From assembly GCA_017311185.1 (NCBI GenBank), contig JAESUZ010001294.1:1736001-1800000 (forward strand): 64,000 nt of DNA, written 5' to 3'. A program made the position numbers and the translations under genes. This document shows positions 10,045 through 22,176 of the stretch, in pieces (the first letter of the stretch is position 1; each line of letters begins with the position of its first letter). Source of the DNA: Proteles cristata cristata. Its lineage: Eukaryota; Chordata; Mammalia; Carnivora; Hyaenidae. Below the pieces are notes generated by a model that had not been told where the DNA came from, searched no databases, and was given only the letters and a program-made list of their open reading frames with translations.

Positions 10045-10559
10045 TATGTTGAAATTGCTAGAGAGGACTATTGAGGGACAGCAGAGTGGGAACTTTAGGA
10101 GGGAAATGGTAGACAGGTGTGGGAAATGTGGACAAAGAGCTCATTCAGATTTGATAGTAGCCGGGGGAGGAAGAGCGCATTTTTCTGGAAAGACCCCACG
10201 AACTGTCAAGCCTTTCAACTCTGGATAACGTGCGCTTCCAAAAGTTGAAATTCGACAGACTCCTAACGAAACATAACAAAAACAACGGGCATCAGAAATT
10301 GCCTTGCCTTCTGGCATCATAAAGTTAACTAAGAAATTCAGTTTAGTCACCCATGGCTAATGTTCGAAATTTCAACATCCTGCTCTTATAGAAACAGATT
10401 TTGGAAGCACAGAGTCTTTTTATATTAATGGAAGTGTTAAGTGGAAGCCTATTCAAATGTCCAAGCGAAGAAACAGGGGCAGAGGGTGTTGTAAGCCCAC
10501 CATACCGACTCGCGTTTAATCTGCCTCTTGCCATCTTTTTAAGTTCAAAATGTTTCTTC

Positions 10560-10930
10560 CTAAATATAGATGCCTAACATTTATGTAAAAGGATCTCAAC
10601 CTCATTGGTAAGGGGAAATGCAGATAAACAGGGAGGCGCCTTTTTTTTCACCTCTGGGATGGGCAGATGTGAAACAAGATGATCGGCTGTAGCACTGGGC
10701 AAGGCGTTGTGGGAAATTGGCATTTCTAGCCTGTTGGTGGGAGGGTAAATTGTTACAGTGTCTGTAGAGGGAAATTTGTAGTGCTCTGCAAAATTAGCAA
10801 TGCAGTCTGCTTTTTGACCCAGCGATTTCTTCTCTAGGAATCTGCCCGTAAAGACGGGAAACACCTTAAATGCCCGTCATTTGGGGGAACGAGTAAAGAA
10901 AGTACCACTCATCTGTACCGTGGCATAGGA
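10560..10930 (+). mobile_element. LINE-1 ORF2 3' fragment (old, sense)
   Basis: Diverged L1 ORF2 phrases are readable: 'atctcaacctcattggtaaggggaaatgcag', 'ttggtgggagggtaaattgttacag' and 'tttgacccagcgatttcttctctaggaatc'. No open frame remains. It sits in the last UACA intron in gene orientation. Confidence 0.7.
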
Positions 10931-11396
10931 ACTTAAAATAATTAGGGAGATAGGTTAGGAAAGACTTACGTGACAGTAGGTAAAATGGCAAGTTGCAAAA
11001 CAATATGTGTGATTCTCCTTAGGAAAGAAATAGAAGTATGGGGGCTTTTCCACGAATTACTTTTCTAATTACAGAAACGTTTCTCAGAAGAAGCCAGAAA
11101 AAAACCTAACCTGTAGTTGACTTTGCTCACTTATAACTTAACACCGCCCCTATCATCTGAGCCATTATTAAAAAAGAGAGAAGGAGAAAAGTTTGTCCAT
11201 CTGTCTTCAGATAATAAGTGTTCAGAGCAGCTGGTTTGCCCTTCTTTAATTTGGCTTTTAAAATTTCCATCACAGAGCTCTGCTGTCTTTTCCAATAAAT
11301 CCTTCAGAATCTTGCTGCAGTGATGAGGCTTGATGAATCACAAGCATTTAGGCCTAATAGACCTAAAACATTTCTCCCTTTCTTCTTTCTCTCAAG

Positions 11397-11468
11397 GGCC
11401 ACATGGACGAAGACGTGCAGGCGGCTTTACTCCAAATCATACAGATGCGGCAGGGGCTTGTATGCTAG
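11397..11468 (+). CDS. UACA: UACA terminal coding exon
   Basis: 72 bp encoding GHMDEDVQAALLQIIQMRQG followed by LVC and a TAG stop at 11466-11468. This is the extreme C-terminus of UACA, recognised by its conserved QIIQMRQGLVC end. The acceptor CTTTCTCTCAAG ends at 11396, in phase 0. With the other three exons it gives 1009 residues. The human protein is about 1416, so about 407 residues are encoded upstream, consistent with no net indel here. The exon continues into the 3' UTR. Confidence 0.96.
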   Translation, partial: GHMDEDVQAALLQIIQMRQGLVC

Positions 11469-11570
11469 CGGTCACTGCCCACGCGCCCGCCCGTGCGTCA
11501 GCGGCGGGTGCTGAGCCTTCTGTGTGCAAATCCACGGCCTTTCAGGACCGTTGTGTGCTAGGATCATTGA

Positions 11571-11576
11571 AATAAA
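11571..11576 (+). promoter_or_regulatory. proximal poly(A) signal AATAAA
   Basis: The hexamer lies 103 nt after the UACA stop. It is followed within 30 nt by a strong T/GT-rich tract (TTGTTTTTTTTTTGG, then GTTTT repeats), the expected downstream element. This would give a very short 3' UTR. Confidence 0.6.
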
Positions 11577-12659
11577 ACATATTTTGTTTCATCAGCACGT
11601 TGTTTTTTTTTTGGTTTTTTGGTTTTGTTTTGTTTTGTTTTTGATTAGATGGGAATGTTAATGTGTTTTTCACTATCCGTTCAAATCTTGTACTCTATAT
11701 GTGTTGAGATCATGGTTGGCGGCCAGTGTAACACTTTGCCCTGGACTGGCTACACAGTTCTAAACCGATGAGTCCCTAGTAAAACATAAGCCATCTGTGT
11801 AGGTCTGTACGAACAGGCATTCGGCTGAAATAATTGTTTAAAGATTTCTTTCGTAGAAATTAATTTGGTTAAGTGGATCAAAAGATCTTTTAGGTCTTCC
11901 GTGGAGCCGTGAGAGCTTAATGAGATTTTAAGGAGTGCAGCATAACTTGGCTGGCCGAGTTGTGTTTTTATTGAAATAAGTTAATGAGAGCCTTTGACTT
12001 GTTTTGGAGGTGCAGATTTTTTTCTTCTGATACTAGTAACTTTGATGCCTCTTTCGATACATTTCTTTTCATAAATGGCGTACGGCACTAAATTACACGT
12101 AGATTAAAAACTGACCCGCGTGGCATATGTCAGGACTTTCTAGTAAAATGGCCTTCTAATATCCACAACAGTGTCTTAAGTTTTACTTGCGGTGATGTTT
12201 CTTGCCTTGGTATTCAGAGAGCTCTGATAGCGGGCTTACTAGGTTTTTCAAAGTGTCAACAATTTTAGGCTATTTTTTTCTTTAAAGCAATTACTTTGAC
12301 ATTTGCTACTATAGTAACCAAACACTCATTATACATGCATCCTCCAAATGTTTTGCACTTATTTATAGGAAAATTGCACTAATGAAATTAATGTGAAATG
12401 TAGTTTTCTTGCAAAATTAGAGACCTAATTTTAGAAAGCAGATTTTTAAGGTTTCAGACAAAAGTGCAATAGTACAGTAAACTGTAAGAATAGAGATCAC
12501 AAGGAAAGAAGAAAAATGACCATGTCTTAGTAAATACTTTATTGTAACCAACCATTTTTATTAACTACATCTCCATAAGGAAAGTTTATATGTTTTGTTA
12601 TTTTTATTAGTATTTTGTTTTCCATTCAGATTGAAGATTACTGATTTTGACTGTTAGCA

Positions 12660-12665
12660 AATAAA
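12660..12665 (+). promoter_or_regulatory. candidate middle poly(A) signal AATAAA
   Basis: The hexamer sits in AT-rich sequence 1.2 kb after the UACA stop. Only a weak T-rich element follows, so it is a less convincing site than 11571 or 13227. Confidence 0.35.
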
Positions 12666-12751
12666 TGAACAAATGAATCCTTTCAGCCAAAGTTTCTTTT
12701 AATTGCAAAAGGTGCCTTAGCAGTAATTTTCATGCATCCTGAACCAGATTT

Positions 12752-12863
12752 CTTATTTTTTAAAAAAAAATTTTAAGTAATCTCCGTGCTCAACGTGGGG
12801 CTTGAACTCATGACCCCATGATCAAGAGTTGGATGCTCCACCGGCTGAGCCAGCCAGGTGCTC
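12752..12863 (-). mobile_element. short old CAN-SINE (SINEC type lacking the CT-rich body)
   Basis: The reverse-complement head and middle are clear: 'aagtaatctccgtgctcaacgtggggcttgaactcatgacc' then 'gctgagccagccaggtgctcc'. Direct repeats CCTGAACCAGATTT (12738-12751) and CCTGAACCAGACTTT (12864-12878) flank it. This older carnivore subfamily lacks the cat-type extension. Confidence 0.88.
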
Positions 12864-13226
12864 CCTGAACCAGACTTTTTATCCCTATTTTGTAAATAAT
12901 AACAAGGACAAAGAGCCATCCACATAGCTTCTGCTACCGGAAGCCATCATATTTCTTCGATGTAGAAACAACAGTGAAAAGTTGGAATTGGATTTCTTTT
13001 TAATTCGTTAGCTATACACAGTTTACATGAGCAGTATTCGGATTCTTTAGTTTTATGTTGAATTTTGTCCTTCTGCATGAGTTCTGGTCCATGAGTCTTG
13101 TGTAGGTCTCCTTTGAAGCTCTAGAGGAGAGAAAATTCTTACCAAATACTCACCCTTCAGTGTGTATTTTCCTTATTAGAAGTGGGAGGGGACACTTGTG
13201 TGTACTTTATTTTGTCTTCCATCACC

Positions 13227-13232
13227 AATAAA
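13227..13232 (+). promoter_or_regulatory. candidate distal poly(A) signal AATAAA
   Basis: The hexamer in CACCAATAAAACG is followed by GTTTTCTGTGG and CTGTTTTG, which resemble a GT-rich downstream element. It would give a UACA 3' UTR of about 1.8 kb. Confidence 0.45.
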
Positions 13233-13255
13233 ACGTTTTCTGTGGAATACTGTTT

Positions 13256-16200
13256 TGAACATCCCTGTAAAAGATTTACAAGGTCAATTACTCTATGTGC
13301 CACGTTGGGGAATTTGGTACAGAGAACGATGGGGTCCAAGTACAGATGGATGTTACCCATGGTCAGTCCTCTGTGGAGGGCGGAGTGGCAGGTGGCCTCC
13401 TTGAATTTCCCCGTTGTCTCATTCACCCGCTTTCTAATATCAAAGGCAGAGACTGCATTTACAACACCGAAGGCTAAAGCTTTATGTATAGCAGGTAATA
13501 CTGGTCTCTCTGCCGTTCTGTGTTCAGAAAAACTAAGACGTCGGAACTTAACAACCGAGAGGGAGAAAGATCTGTTTTGTCTGAGATGTGAGTGCTTCCC
13601 GAGAGAATCTCCAAATCCCTATTGGGGTGTGTTCCTTTGTGGAAAGCTTTATTACTCTTCCCCCATTCAGCTTAATTCTTACCATTCCTGCTTCCTCAGG
13701 AAAGCTCATTCTTTTCACCAGGTCAGTGTCCTAAAGAACTACGAAAATTGAATATTCATTCAACAAACATCTTACGTTTTAGTATTACAGCGACTGTGTT
13801 CACTAGCCGTATCTGTGCGGTCGTAAAACCCCGGATGAATGTAGCTTGATCTTTCTGACGGCTTGCTTATTTAAACCTTCACTCTTGACCCTAACCAAAT
13901 GTCGCATGGTTTAAAACTCCCTCTCCTGCATTGGATCGTTGCCACTTGGAAAATGCGGAAGCTTCAGAACCCACCTGAGTGGTTCATGTTCTTGGTTTAG
14001 TTGTTTCAGAGTAGAAAAGGGAAGAGTTTCAAGTTCATTGTTGGTGTCCGTGACACCCGGGTATATCCGTGCTGCTCACACGGTAGGCCTTAGCACTGGG
14101 TCCAAGCTTTTCGCCATCGGCCTCACCAGGTGGGGAATAAAACTTACTGCCCCTCACTTGCCTCCTCGCCGGACTCTGCAACCTTGTGTGATCTTTTCTC
14201 GCAAGTTCTGTGCGGCAGAGCAGTGGCTGTACCTCTGACACTGAGAAGAGGATTGAAAGAGAATTGTCTCCGATGAAACTGCAGAAATATGGTCGCACAT
14301 GCCTGCTAGAGAAAGGGGAGCCTGGGCCCACCTCCTGGCTGCTCGATAACGTGAGAGAGACGCAGCAACGACTACGTTTCAGAAGGTGGGGAAGAAAGGC
14401 ACCACGAAATATATCACGTGCAAAATGGAAAACGGACATCTCAGCGCCCATCACCTTCAGCGATACCCGCAGCCAAACTGCATCTGAGACGTCGTTGGAA
14501 ATTCTTTCCCATGTCTGGGGCTTGGCTACTTGAACCAAGATGGCCTGGACCGGCCCTCTCTGGGGAAATCCTAACCTGCCTCTCAGCACAGCCTGTTTCT
14601 TAACCTCTTGAGAGTCATGACCGTAGAGATTTAAAAAAAAAAAAAAAAAGGCTGCAACAGGGGTGGGTGGCGTTCCCGAGAAGCTCCCGGCACTGAGCTG
14701 TGGTTGGCATAATTGGGCTTGTGGCATCACTTCTGCACCAGAGGGCATTTTCATTATTTATGCCTGCATGAACAAACATCGCTGATGAATGAATTTAACC
14801 AAAAAGGGAAGGTTACAAAAATGTCGTATGTAAATGAAAGAGAGCCGAGACTTGGGAGGACTTCTCCCCCACTTTGTGTGTGTGTGTGTGTGTGTACACC
14901 TGCATGTGTGTATAAGTATTCCACCCCATGAAATACTAGAACAGACAGCAATAAAAATAATGCCCGTTATAATTGGTATTTGGCATCAAATTGTTATACT
15001 GAATGGGCCTGATTTTTATATTTTAAACAGCTTTGCAATTTATTTCTCAAGATAGCAGTCCTGGGAATATTCGGAATTCAGGAAAGAGTTGAGAGAGGTT
15101 ATTGCCTTCTTAATAATTTAGAGCTTCTATTCCTCTGCCAAGTCGGAAGATTAACATTTAATAGAAAAAAAATTATATATCTATAATTCAGTCACGGCTA
15201 TTAGATCAGATGGATTTTACATTAAGTGAAAAAGATGTCGAGCATTTAAGGACCATTAAACTACAGGACTCATTTATTGGGTTTTGAGGCCTCCGAGTCA
15301 GGGACCTGCTGTGAAGAGTGTTTATTTCATATATACAGAACGCATTATGGATGGAAAGAGGGCCCACATTTTAAAAGGAAAGAAGCCATCATAAAAGTGT
15401 GATTGTCCACCTTGTGAACAGCTACTATGCAGATACAGTGTTAATAGTAATCAGTTCTGTTTATCATCAAGTAGCTTTCTTACAGGCAACAAGAATATGG
15501 TGAAGGCCACTCTAAAGGTGGCCCCTGCAGGAAATCCAAGGGGCCAGGTACCCTCTGTTGATAGTTCACTTGGAGAAATTACATTTCTAGTAGTTTCTAG
15601 ATCATTCCATATCATAAAGAATTTAAGTTTGAAAATGCCTTCTCCAGGCTCCTTAAGGACCATGAAAGAAAAAAAAAAGGACCTAGAGAGAAGTTAGTTC
15701 TAACAAGTGCTTTTTTTTTTTTTTTTGAGTGATGCCCATATTATTGAAGAAGGAATCAATCAATTCTTGAGAAGACTCCCCTCTGGGGAGAAAGTCTGCA
15801 CCATCCTTTTTCTTAAGGCTCATCACCCACGGTACATTATTGCAGTTAACAGGGGACAAGCAATATCTTAAATATTATAAACTTTTCTAACCATTTACAC
15901 CATACCTCCCATCCCATTCCCACCTCCAAAAACCCGGAAGAGTTTTCTGTCAGATTACAAAACCAAATAGGTGTCTGGAGGAGGGAGGAACAGAGTTAAT
16001 ATGATTTGTAACTCCCCCCCCCCCGCCAGCCCCCCACAATGTCCAAACAAACTGTGTGATTTTCTTTCTTGCTATTCTAGGCTTGTTTTAATTGCCTCCG
16101 ACTCAAGTGGCACCTTCTGGGCTGCTTCAGAAATTGTCTTCAGGATTTAAAAATGAAGCCGATTCATATTCAGAGTCTTCCTGCTAAAAATCTGTTAAAG

Positions 16201-18950
16201 CCAAAATAAAAATGACTGCTACTTAAATTTTGTTTCCCTCATCGCTGCTACAAACATTGTCACGTGACCTGCAAGTCCCCGTTGATGCACAGTTAAAAAC
16301 TCTTCTTTATACAAACGGAAAGAGCTGACCTGACAGCCCAGTCTTAAGGACTGAAGTCTGTGTGCCTCGATTGGATAAAGGGGAGCTGCTCTCTTGAGGT
16401 AGGAGGCGTTTTTTGTTTTTTTGTTTTTTTTTTGAAAGAGAATTGTTCCAGTTGGCCTTAATCCCTCCGCAATATGGCTCCTTTAAAACCATCTTTATTC
16501 ATTCACACCAATTGACACTTGAAGAAATTCCTCCAGCTACTGTTCATCTAAGTCTAAATATATCTGTTAGAGTTGAATGCGTTGAAGAGGATTTGCAATC
16601 TGTGATTATCCAAAATGCTATTCATTGTCAATATTTTTGGTGCGCCATAGCCAATCTTGTTATTGTTAACGTACATAACTACTTAACGGCAGCAAAGCCC
16701 AAAAACATCCCAGCAATTGCGATAACCTGCAGGCGGGCTTTTCTCCAACTCCACGCGACCAATTCTGGCACTTGCTGGGTGGTTCTGAACATCAGAGAGA
16801 ATTCCTTAATAAGCTCTTGCTACCCTTCCAGACCCTTTTGGGTAATTTCGCCCTCGTGTTCTAAGTAGAGAGCAGTTACCAGGACGACAGAGAATTTGAG
16901 GAAGATTTAATTGTGATCTGATGTCTAACCAGAATGAAGAGCTGGTGCCTTGAATTTACATTCTGGGTTCCCAAGCAAATGTCAGTATGCATATTTATTA
17001 TTATTTTTTTTTTTGCCCTGCCTCGTTACAAAAAGGAAACGAAGGTGGCTTGCAATGTTTTCCTTAGTACGGGAGAGGAGAAGGGGGGGATGGTAAATAC
17101 TGAAAGGGTAGGAAAAAGCAGCAGCAGCTTGGGATCCAGAAAATATTTCATAAAACACCATAATACACGCTTGTCTTCTGGAGCTGGCCTCAACACGACT
17201 CAACTTGCTAGCAGCCGGTGCAAGGAGTGAGCATCCCAGCCGAGAGGCACAGCACCCCGCACAGAGGAAGCAGGTATTACTGGTTCTGAAGCCAGCCGCC
17301 TTCCCCCCATGGGTCCAGCATCCGGTGATGCAAAGCCCAAACCGGGGTATGTACTCCCAGGGGCGCACGCAGTGAGGTGGACGGTGCATCTTCTAGCGCT
17401 TCCATCCGACTCGATGGTAAGAAACTGAAGGTGGTTTTGGGATAAGCTTTTATTTTGGAATAATGGGTAGCCTAGAAGATGGCCAAATCAGTAATAATCG
17501 CCTACATTTGGGGACCATTTAGGTCCCTGAGGAGAAGAATAATCAAAGCCCCTTCCCCGATCTTGTTCCATAGATGTTTCAAGCATATTTCTAGAGTAGA
17601 GGTTTGTCGCTGGTATTTTTGCCTTCCTTTCCACTCCTCTGCGTTCGTTACCTGTGTCCCTTCAGGCCATCATGCTCTTAAACCCTAAACCCCCTTTGGC
17701 ACCAGCACGTGCTCCTGCTTCCCTTTATCTTCCTCCAAGCTCCATTCCAAGGTAGGAAACAGGGCGTTCTTTGGGGCGAGTCAAAACCATTATGACCCAG
17801 AATTAACTCACACCAATTGTACCTTATCGATAATGGAACTATTATGAATGAATTTTACTCTAAAAAACATGTAACTCAATAGTGTATTAATTAGAGAACT
17901 TCTGGGAGTAATAAACTTAGAGGAAATCACATTTTAAGGAGAGGAAGATAATTTGCAGCAAATGCAGGAGGCATCAGCCTTGTCTGAATTATGCTCATCC
18001 CCTCAAAGTATTTTTGCTTTTCACAGATTCCTCCTCTCTCCATATTTTTGAGGAAAATCTCTCCTTGAAAGTGGACATTGCTGTCTTCCTGACCACCCAG
18101 CATATGGAAACATCTTTCTATGTTTAGACAACTGTTTGTCTTTTGAGCCTTAATTATATGAAGAGACTAAAATGCCAGCTATTTGTTTTTATCTGGCGTC
18201 CTGGGCGGAGATCATGACCCAGGCCAGGCTATTTTGCCAGCTGATATCCTCGACTTTGGCCCCAGGGCACTAAGTGACCAGAAGAGGCAGAGGGGATACT
18301 GATCATTTTCAGTAGCCGGGACGGTCAGGTTTAACGCCAAGATCAAGTTCCTGGTGCAGAGATGGAGGTGGCCCAATGATTAGCATCGATTGCTTGGTAG
18401 GACAGCTGCTGTTTTCTCCCCAGACAGACTTTGGAGTATGATTTGGAAGCTTTTTCTGTCTGCTGGGCCCCAAGCCTGGTCTCCCGCCTTCTCTATAATT
18501 CAGTGAGCTACCTAATCGTTTGTAATAAATAATAAATCCCTATTTGCTGACAACAGCCAAGATTGGTTTTCTGCTTCTTGCCATTAGGAACCTAGGCCGA
18601 TATAAAAAATTCCTCCTTATTTCCAAAGCAAACTATATTCAATTTAGAAACTTAGCAGAAGGAAAACATAATCTACCCCAAACCCAGCTATAAATATTGT
18701 TATTGCTTTGGTAAAGTATTTTCTAATACTATTGTATGCATCCATTTTAAAGGAAGACCAGACTTTAGAAAAATAGTGGTTCAGGATTTGGGGGCCACTT
18801 TCTTCTTTGTCCAGGAACCAATAAATAGACTTTCTACCCCTGCTTTAAGAACCTGGGGTTAAGAGGGCTTAATTTGCATTGGACTGTGTGGACAGGTTAC
18901 TTTTAACCCCTGTAGCTAAAGAAAGAATCACTTACAAAAAGGCTGTTGAC
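13256..18950. other. SINE-free intergenic sequence downstream of UACA
   Basis: I see no recognisable transposon in this stretch, only simple repeats: a 19-nt A run near 14632, (TG)n at 14875-14895, T runs near 15711 and C-rich near 16014. Several open frames are present (for example 13182-13751 plus, 14035-14754 minus), but none resembles a protein I know. The lack of SINEs in an otherwise SINE-dense window, with balanced AT-rich sequence, makes it a candidate for conserved non-coding DNA. No alignment was available. Confidence 0.5.
14875..14895. repeat. (TG)n dinucleotide microsatellite
   Basis: About ten uninterrupted TG units, followed by GTACACCTGCATGTGTGTATAAG. Seen directly in the sequence. 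Confidence 0.9.
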
Positions 18951-18959
18951 TCTTTGCTA

Positions 18960-19480
18960 AGCAGGTTGTAATTTTTCCCTCTGATTTTGTCAATGGGGCT
19001 TCAACTTCGTTTTGTTTTGTTTTGTTTTGTTTCCTCTCATTTAGAAGTTGAAATTTTGCATGCAGTCAAATTTGGCTGTCTTTTGTGGCTTGTGGCCTTA
19101 ATGTCGTGCGTAAACATCCTTTGCCAGCATGAGGTCTACCCACATTTTATCTAGTGCTTTTATGGTATTACCGTTTCCATTAAACAAATAATCCACTCGG
19201 AGTTTGTTTTGGTGTCATGTGAGGCACAGATTCTGTTTAATTATTGTTTATATTGCTATCCAGTTTGATTAATTCAATTATCTTTTATCTTCAATTCAGT
19301 AATTTGTGTTTTCTCTGCCGATTTCTAATGGCATCTTGGGAATGTGCTGGAATTCCTATCTAGATGTTTTCGACTCTTCGTTCTGTTTTAATTGGTCTAT
19401 CTGTGTCTCTTACCTCCACTTCAATATCTGTATGTTCTGTCAAGTTTCACATCTCTCTGCAATCGCTCTTGCAGGTAAAC
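18960..19480 (-). mobile_element. possible very old antisense LINE-1 fragment
   Basis: The order of phrases resembles antisense L1 ORF2: 'ttttatggtattaccgtttcc', 'tggtgtcatgtgaggcacag' and 'tctgttttaattggtctatctgtgtc'. Similarity is weak, and the region could equally be unique AT-rich DNA. Confidence 0.3.
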
Positions 19481-20529
19481 AAAGCAAAGCGAAACAAACA
19501 AACAAAACCATCCTGGGTAAATAGGCAAGGATTTAGGACCTATCGGTTGAGGATTGTCATTATGGAAAGCACTCTGTTCTTTAATGTGGGCAGCGAATGG
19601 AATGTTCTGGTTATGCAGAACTCTTGTAAATAAGCAACTGGATTAGAGTAATTTGATTTTGACTTTGAGAACTCACAAGGCTTATCAAGGACCTTATAGC
19701 ATCTCAGGACCACCAGCAATGCCACAAACACTAATTATCATTAATGCTGTAGATACATGAATGTGCTCATTAGCAGAGACTGAAAAGAATAGCAGATAAA
19801 CTAAAATTGGCTGTATTTTCTTTTTTTAAGATGCTGGGAGTAGACGAGTATTCAGATCCTTGGAGACAGATGACAAGTTTATCAATTTGCTCAAGTGAAT
19901 TACCGCATCCATGCTAAGTGGATGAATGGACTCTGTGAGTTAGCGCTATTACAGAATACTAGCTCAACGGTACCAAACAGTTGGTCAGTAATTTACATAG
20001 TCATTTCCCAGAGGAAGGACAAGTTTCTTTCTATCCAACTAGGTTCTAAATAGCATCCTTGCAGGAGACAAGGGGACCCGCTTGGGTTTCCTATAGCACC
20101 ATGGAGACTACCACTGCTTGTGTTCAGGTCTTTAATCTGTGAATGTTTCCCACATTGGTAGAATTGACTGGGGTGGAGGAAGACCAATGGAAACACACGT
20201 GGGCTGATAAATGCGGGAGCAGGACATCTGTACCCTTCGATCCCAGCCAAACCGGGCCAAGGTCATTGCCCTCATAGTCCTCGGCTTGCCTGCCTCCTGC
20301 CTCAGCCCATTTATCCCACCATTGGAAATACAGCTCCCACTCCGTTTCTTCCTGCTTATAGTCCACCTAATTCTTCAAAGACAGCCCCAAATCCCACTTC
20401 CATGAAGGCTTCCAGGAATTCTCTTTTGGAAGAGTCTTTCGTTTCATTCTGAACTCAAAGGCATTCATAAACGTTTCCTGAGTACTTGCCGTGTGTCAGA
20501 AGGCATGATGCTAGTTGATCAGGAGTATT

Positions 20530-20610
20530 TTCGGTGTTCTGGCTGCTGTAAGAAATTACTACAAACACAGCGGCTTAAAACAATGAAATTTATTCACTCA
20601 CAGTTATAAA
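20530..20610 (-). mobile_element. MaLR (MLT1/MST-type) LTR remnant
   Basis: The phrase 'gttctggctgctgtaagaaattactacaaacacagcggcttaaaacaatgaaatttattcactcacag' resembles the end of an MLT1-type LTR in reverse orientation (compare the better-preserved plus-strand copy at 47917-48271). Only about 80 bp are readable. Confidence 0.55.
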
Positions 20611-20799
20611 CCAGAGAAGTCCCATACTGTTGTTTTTTAATCTCCTAAACCGGAATTATCAGCTACTAGGCAACAGGGGCACTTAGGAAATTTTTGCATC
20701 TCTCCAGCAGTGGCTGCCCAAGCCCCAGAATCTTCCATAAGATAAGTGAACATATAAGATAAATAGCCAATGAAAATGATTTACAGAAAAGAGGTGAGC

Positions 20800-21135
20800 G
20801 AAAAAATAAATATACTTCAAATATATTTACTTTCACATACTGCACGAACTTGCTTGTATAACATTTGCAGAATGACAAAGTTACAGCAATGGAGAACAGA
20901 TTAGTGGTTGCCAGAGGTTGGGGTTGGCAGTGGGAGAGGTGGCTATAGAGAAATAGCCCAAAGGGAGGTCTCTGGTGATGGAATGTTCTGTATGCTTGAA
21001 TGAATTAGGAGTTGCATGATACACGGATCTACACAGGATAACATGACCAGGAACTATACACACACACTTTGTACCAACATCAAGTTCCTGGCTTTGATAC
21101 TTTACTGTATTTCTGTAAGTACAATTAACCACCGA
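20800..21135 (+). mobile_element. LINE-1 3' end fragment
   Basis: The stretch contains the well-known L1 3'-UTR phrases 'agattagtggttgccagaggttgg', 'tctggtgatggaatgttctg' and 'caacatcaagttcctggctttgatactttactgta'. Non-coding; old. Confidence 0.6.
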
Positions 21136-21139
21136 ACAA

Positions 21140-22170
21140 CGTAAATGGTAAACAGAACCCTCAGTAATATCTTTAAAACTTTTGGTGACTCTCAGATGAT
21201 TTTATAATGTAAAGATCATGAAAACAAATCCACTTTGTTCTTTAGGAAAATAAGCAATGTCTTATGGAAACATATATGACAAAGTAGAAGTAATTATGTT
21301 AGGAAATTGAAGGTTAAGATAAGGCAGGGTAAAAGTCACTCATATCCCTTAACTAAACTTAGCCCATCGCATCAGCTCTGAGCTTCCAAAGACCAAAAGG
21401 AAAACTAATCTGTTAGGCTTTTCTGTCCCCGTCTCCCCACCCTGAGCTCCGGCTCTATTCAGAGGACAGTGCCTGTTGGATCCAGGTGAATCAAAGGGCC
21501 TTTCTGTCATTTTGTGTTATGTTGAAAATACCGATCTGTATCAGTCCTTTCTCTTCTGCGGTGGGATCTGTGTGTATTCTAGAGCTTGGCTGGCCCAATT
21601 TATGCCGTGGCTATGATGGTCAGCAGGAAAGCTAGAGCCCGTATTGAAAAAAGCTAGCACAGTAAAATCTCCAAAGAGCAAAGCTTGCTGAGATCCTTCC
21701 CAAATGACACTGTGCAGGGGAAGAGGGGTCACGTCTTAGGGGAGAGGAAATTAACCGTAGACCAAGCAAGGGAGTCTTTTAAAAGATTAGTGGGCTCAGT
21801 TGGAAGTTAGACTTGCCTTTCTGTAGAAAGTCTTTTCATCTTACTGGACGCTATGTATATAGTGTGTGATGCACTAAATAGTATCTATAGGCCCTCCCAG
21901 AACATATTTCATGATGAAAATGCACATAGTTTTATGAAATATACAGATGTAGCAAGATTTGGTTCTGGCTCTGGTACACTCCTGATTGCTGGTGTGATCT
22001 TGGATAAATAACTCCAGTATCTAGACCTGAATGGAAAAGAGTTGCTTTGATTATTACAAAAATACTTCTCAGCATAAAAGTTTTCTGAGGTTCTATTCCA
22101 GAGCAATTGCTGGTTTGTCTTGGCATTTGGACCAGTCATGCTCTTACTGTGTTCTCTGAATTATGAATTT
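21140..22170. other. intergenic sequence, nothing recognised
   Basis: I see no gene, RNA gene or recognisable transposon here. Composition is ordinary AT-rich mammalian intergenic DNA. Confidence 0.5.
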
Positions 22171-22176
22171 CAGGTT

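Larger units (their letters stand above)
8522..11396 (+). other. UACA: last UACA intron
   Basis: About 2.9 kb from GTAAAG at 8522 to CTTTCTCTCAAG at 11396. It contains a carnivore L1 3'-region fragment (about 8590-8720), an intact-ended MER2 fossil (9710-10044) and an L1 ORF2-derived fragment (about 10560-10930). There is no CAN-SINE, in contrast to the two preceding introns. Confidence 0.85.
11469..13255 (+). other. UACA: UACA 3' UTR region (extent uncertain)
   Basis: AT-rich sequence follows the stop codon, with three AATAAA hexamers (11571, 12660, 13227). The human UACA message has a long 3' UTR as I recall, so the distal sites are plausible ends. A short old CAN-SINE (12752-12863) lies within the longest version. 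The end coordinate assumes cleavage about 20 nt after the 13227 hexamer and is inference. Confidence 0.5.

Noticed and set aside
13182..13751. 189-codon plus-strand frame after UACA
   Set aside because: It overlaps a counter-strand frame, has no recognisable protein features and partly covers the likely distal poly(A) region; probably chance.
14035..14754. 239-codon minus-strand frame
   Set aside because: It includes a Phe run encoded by a poly(A/T) tract and no known domain; no splice or promoter support.
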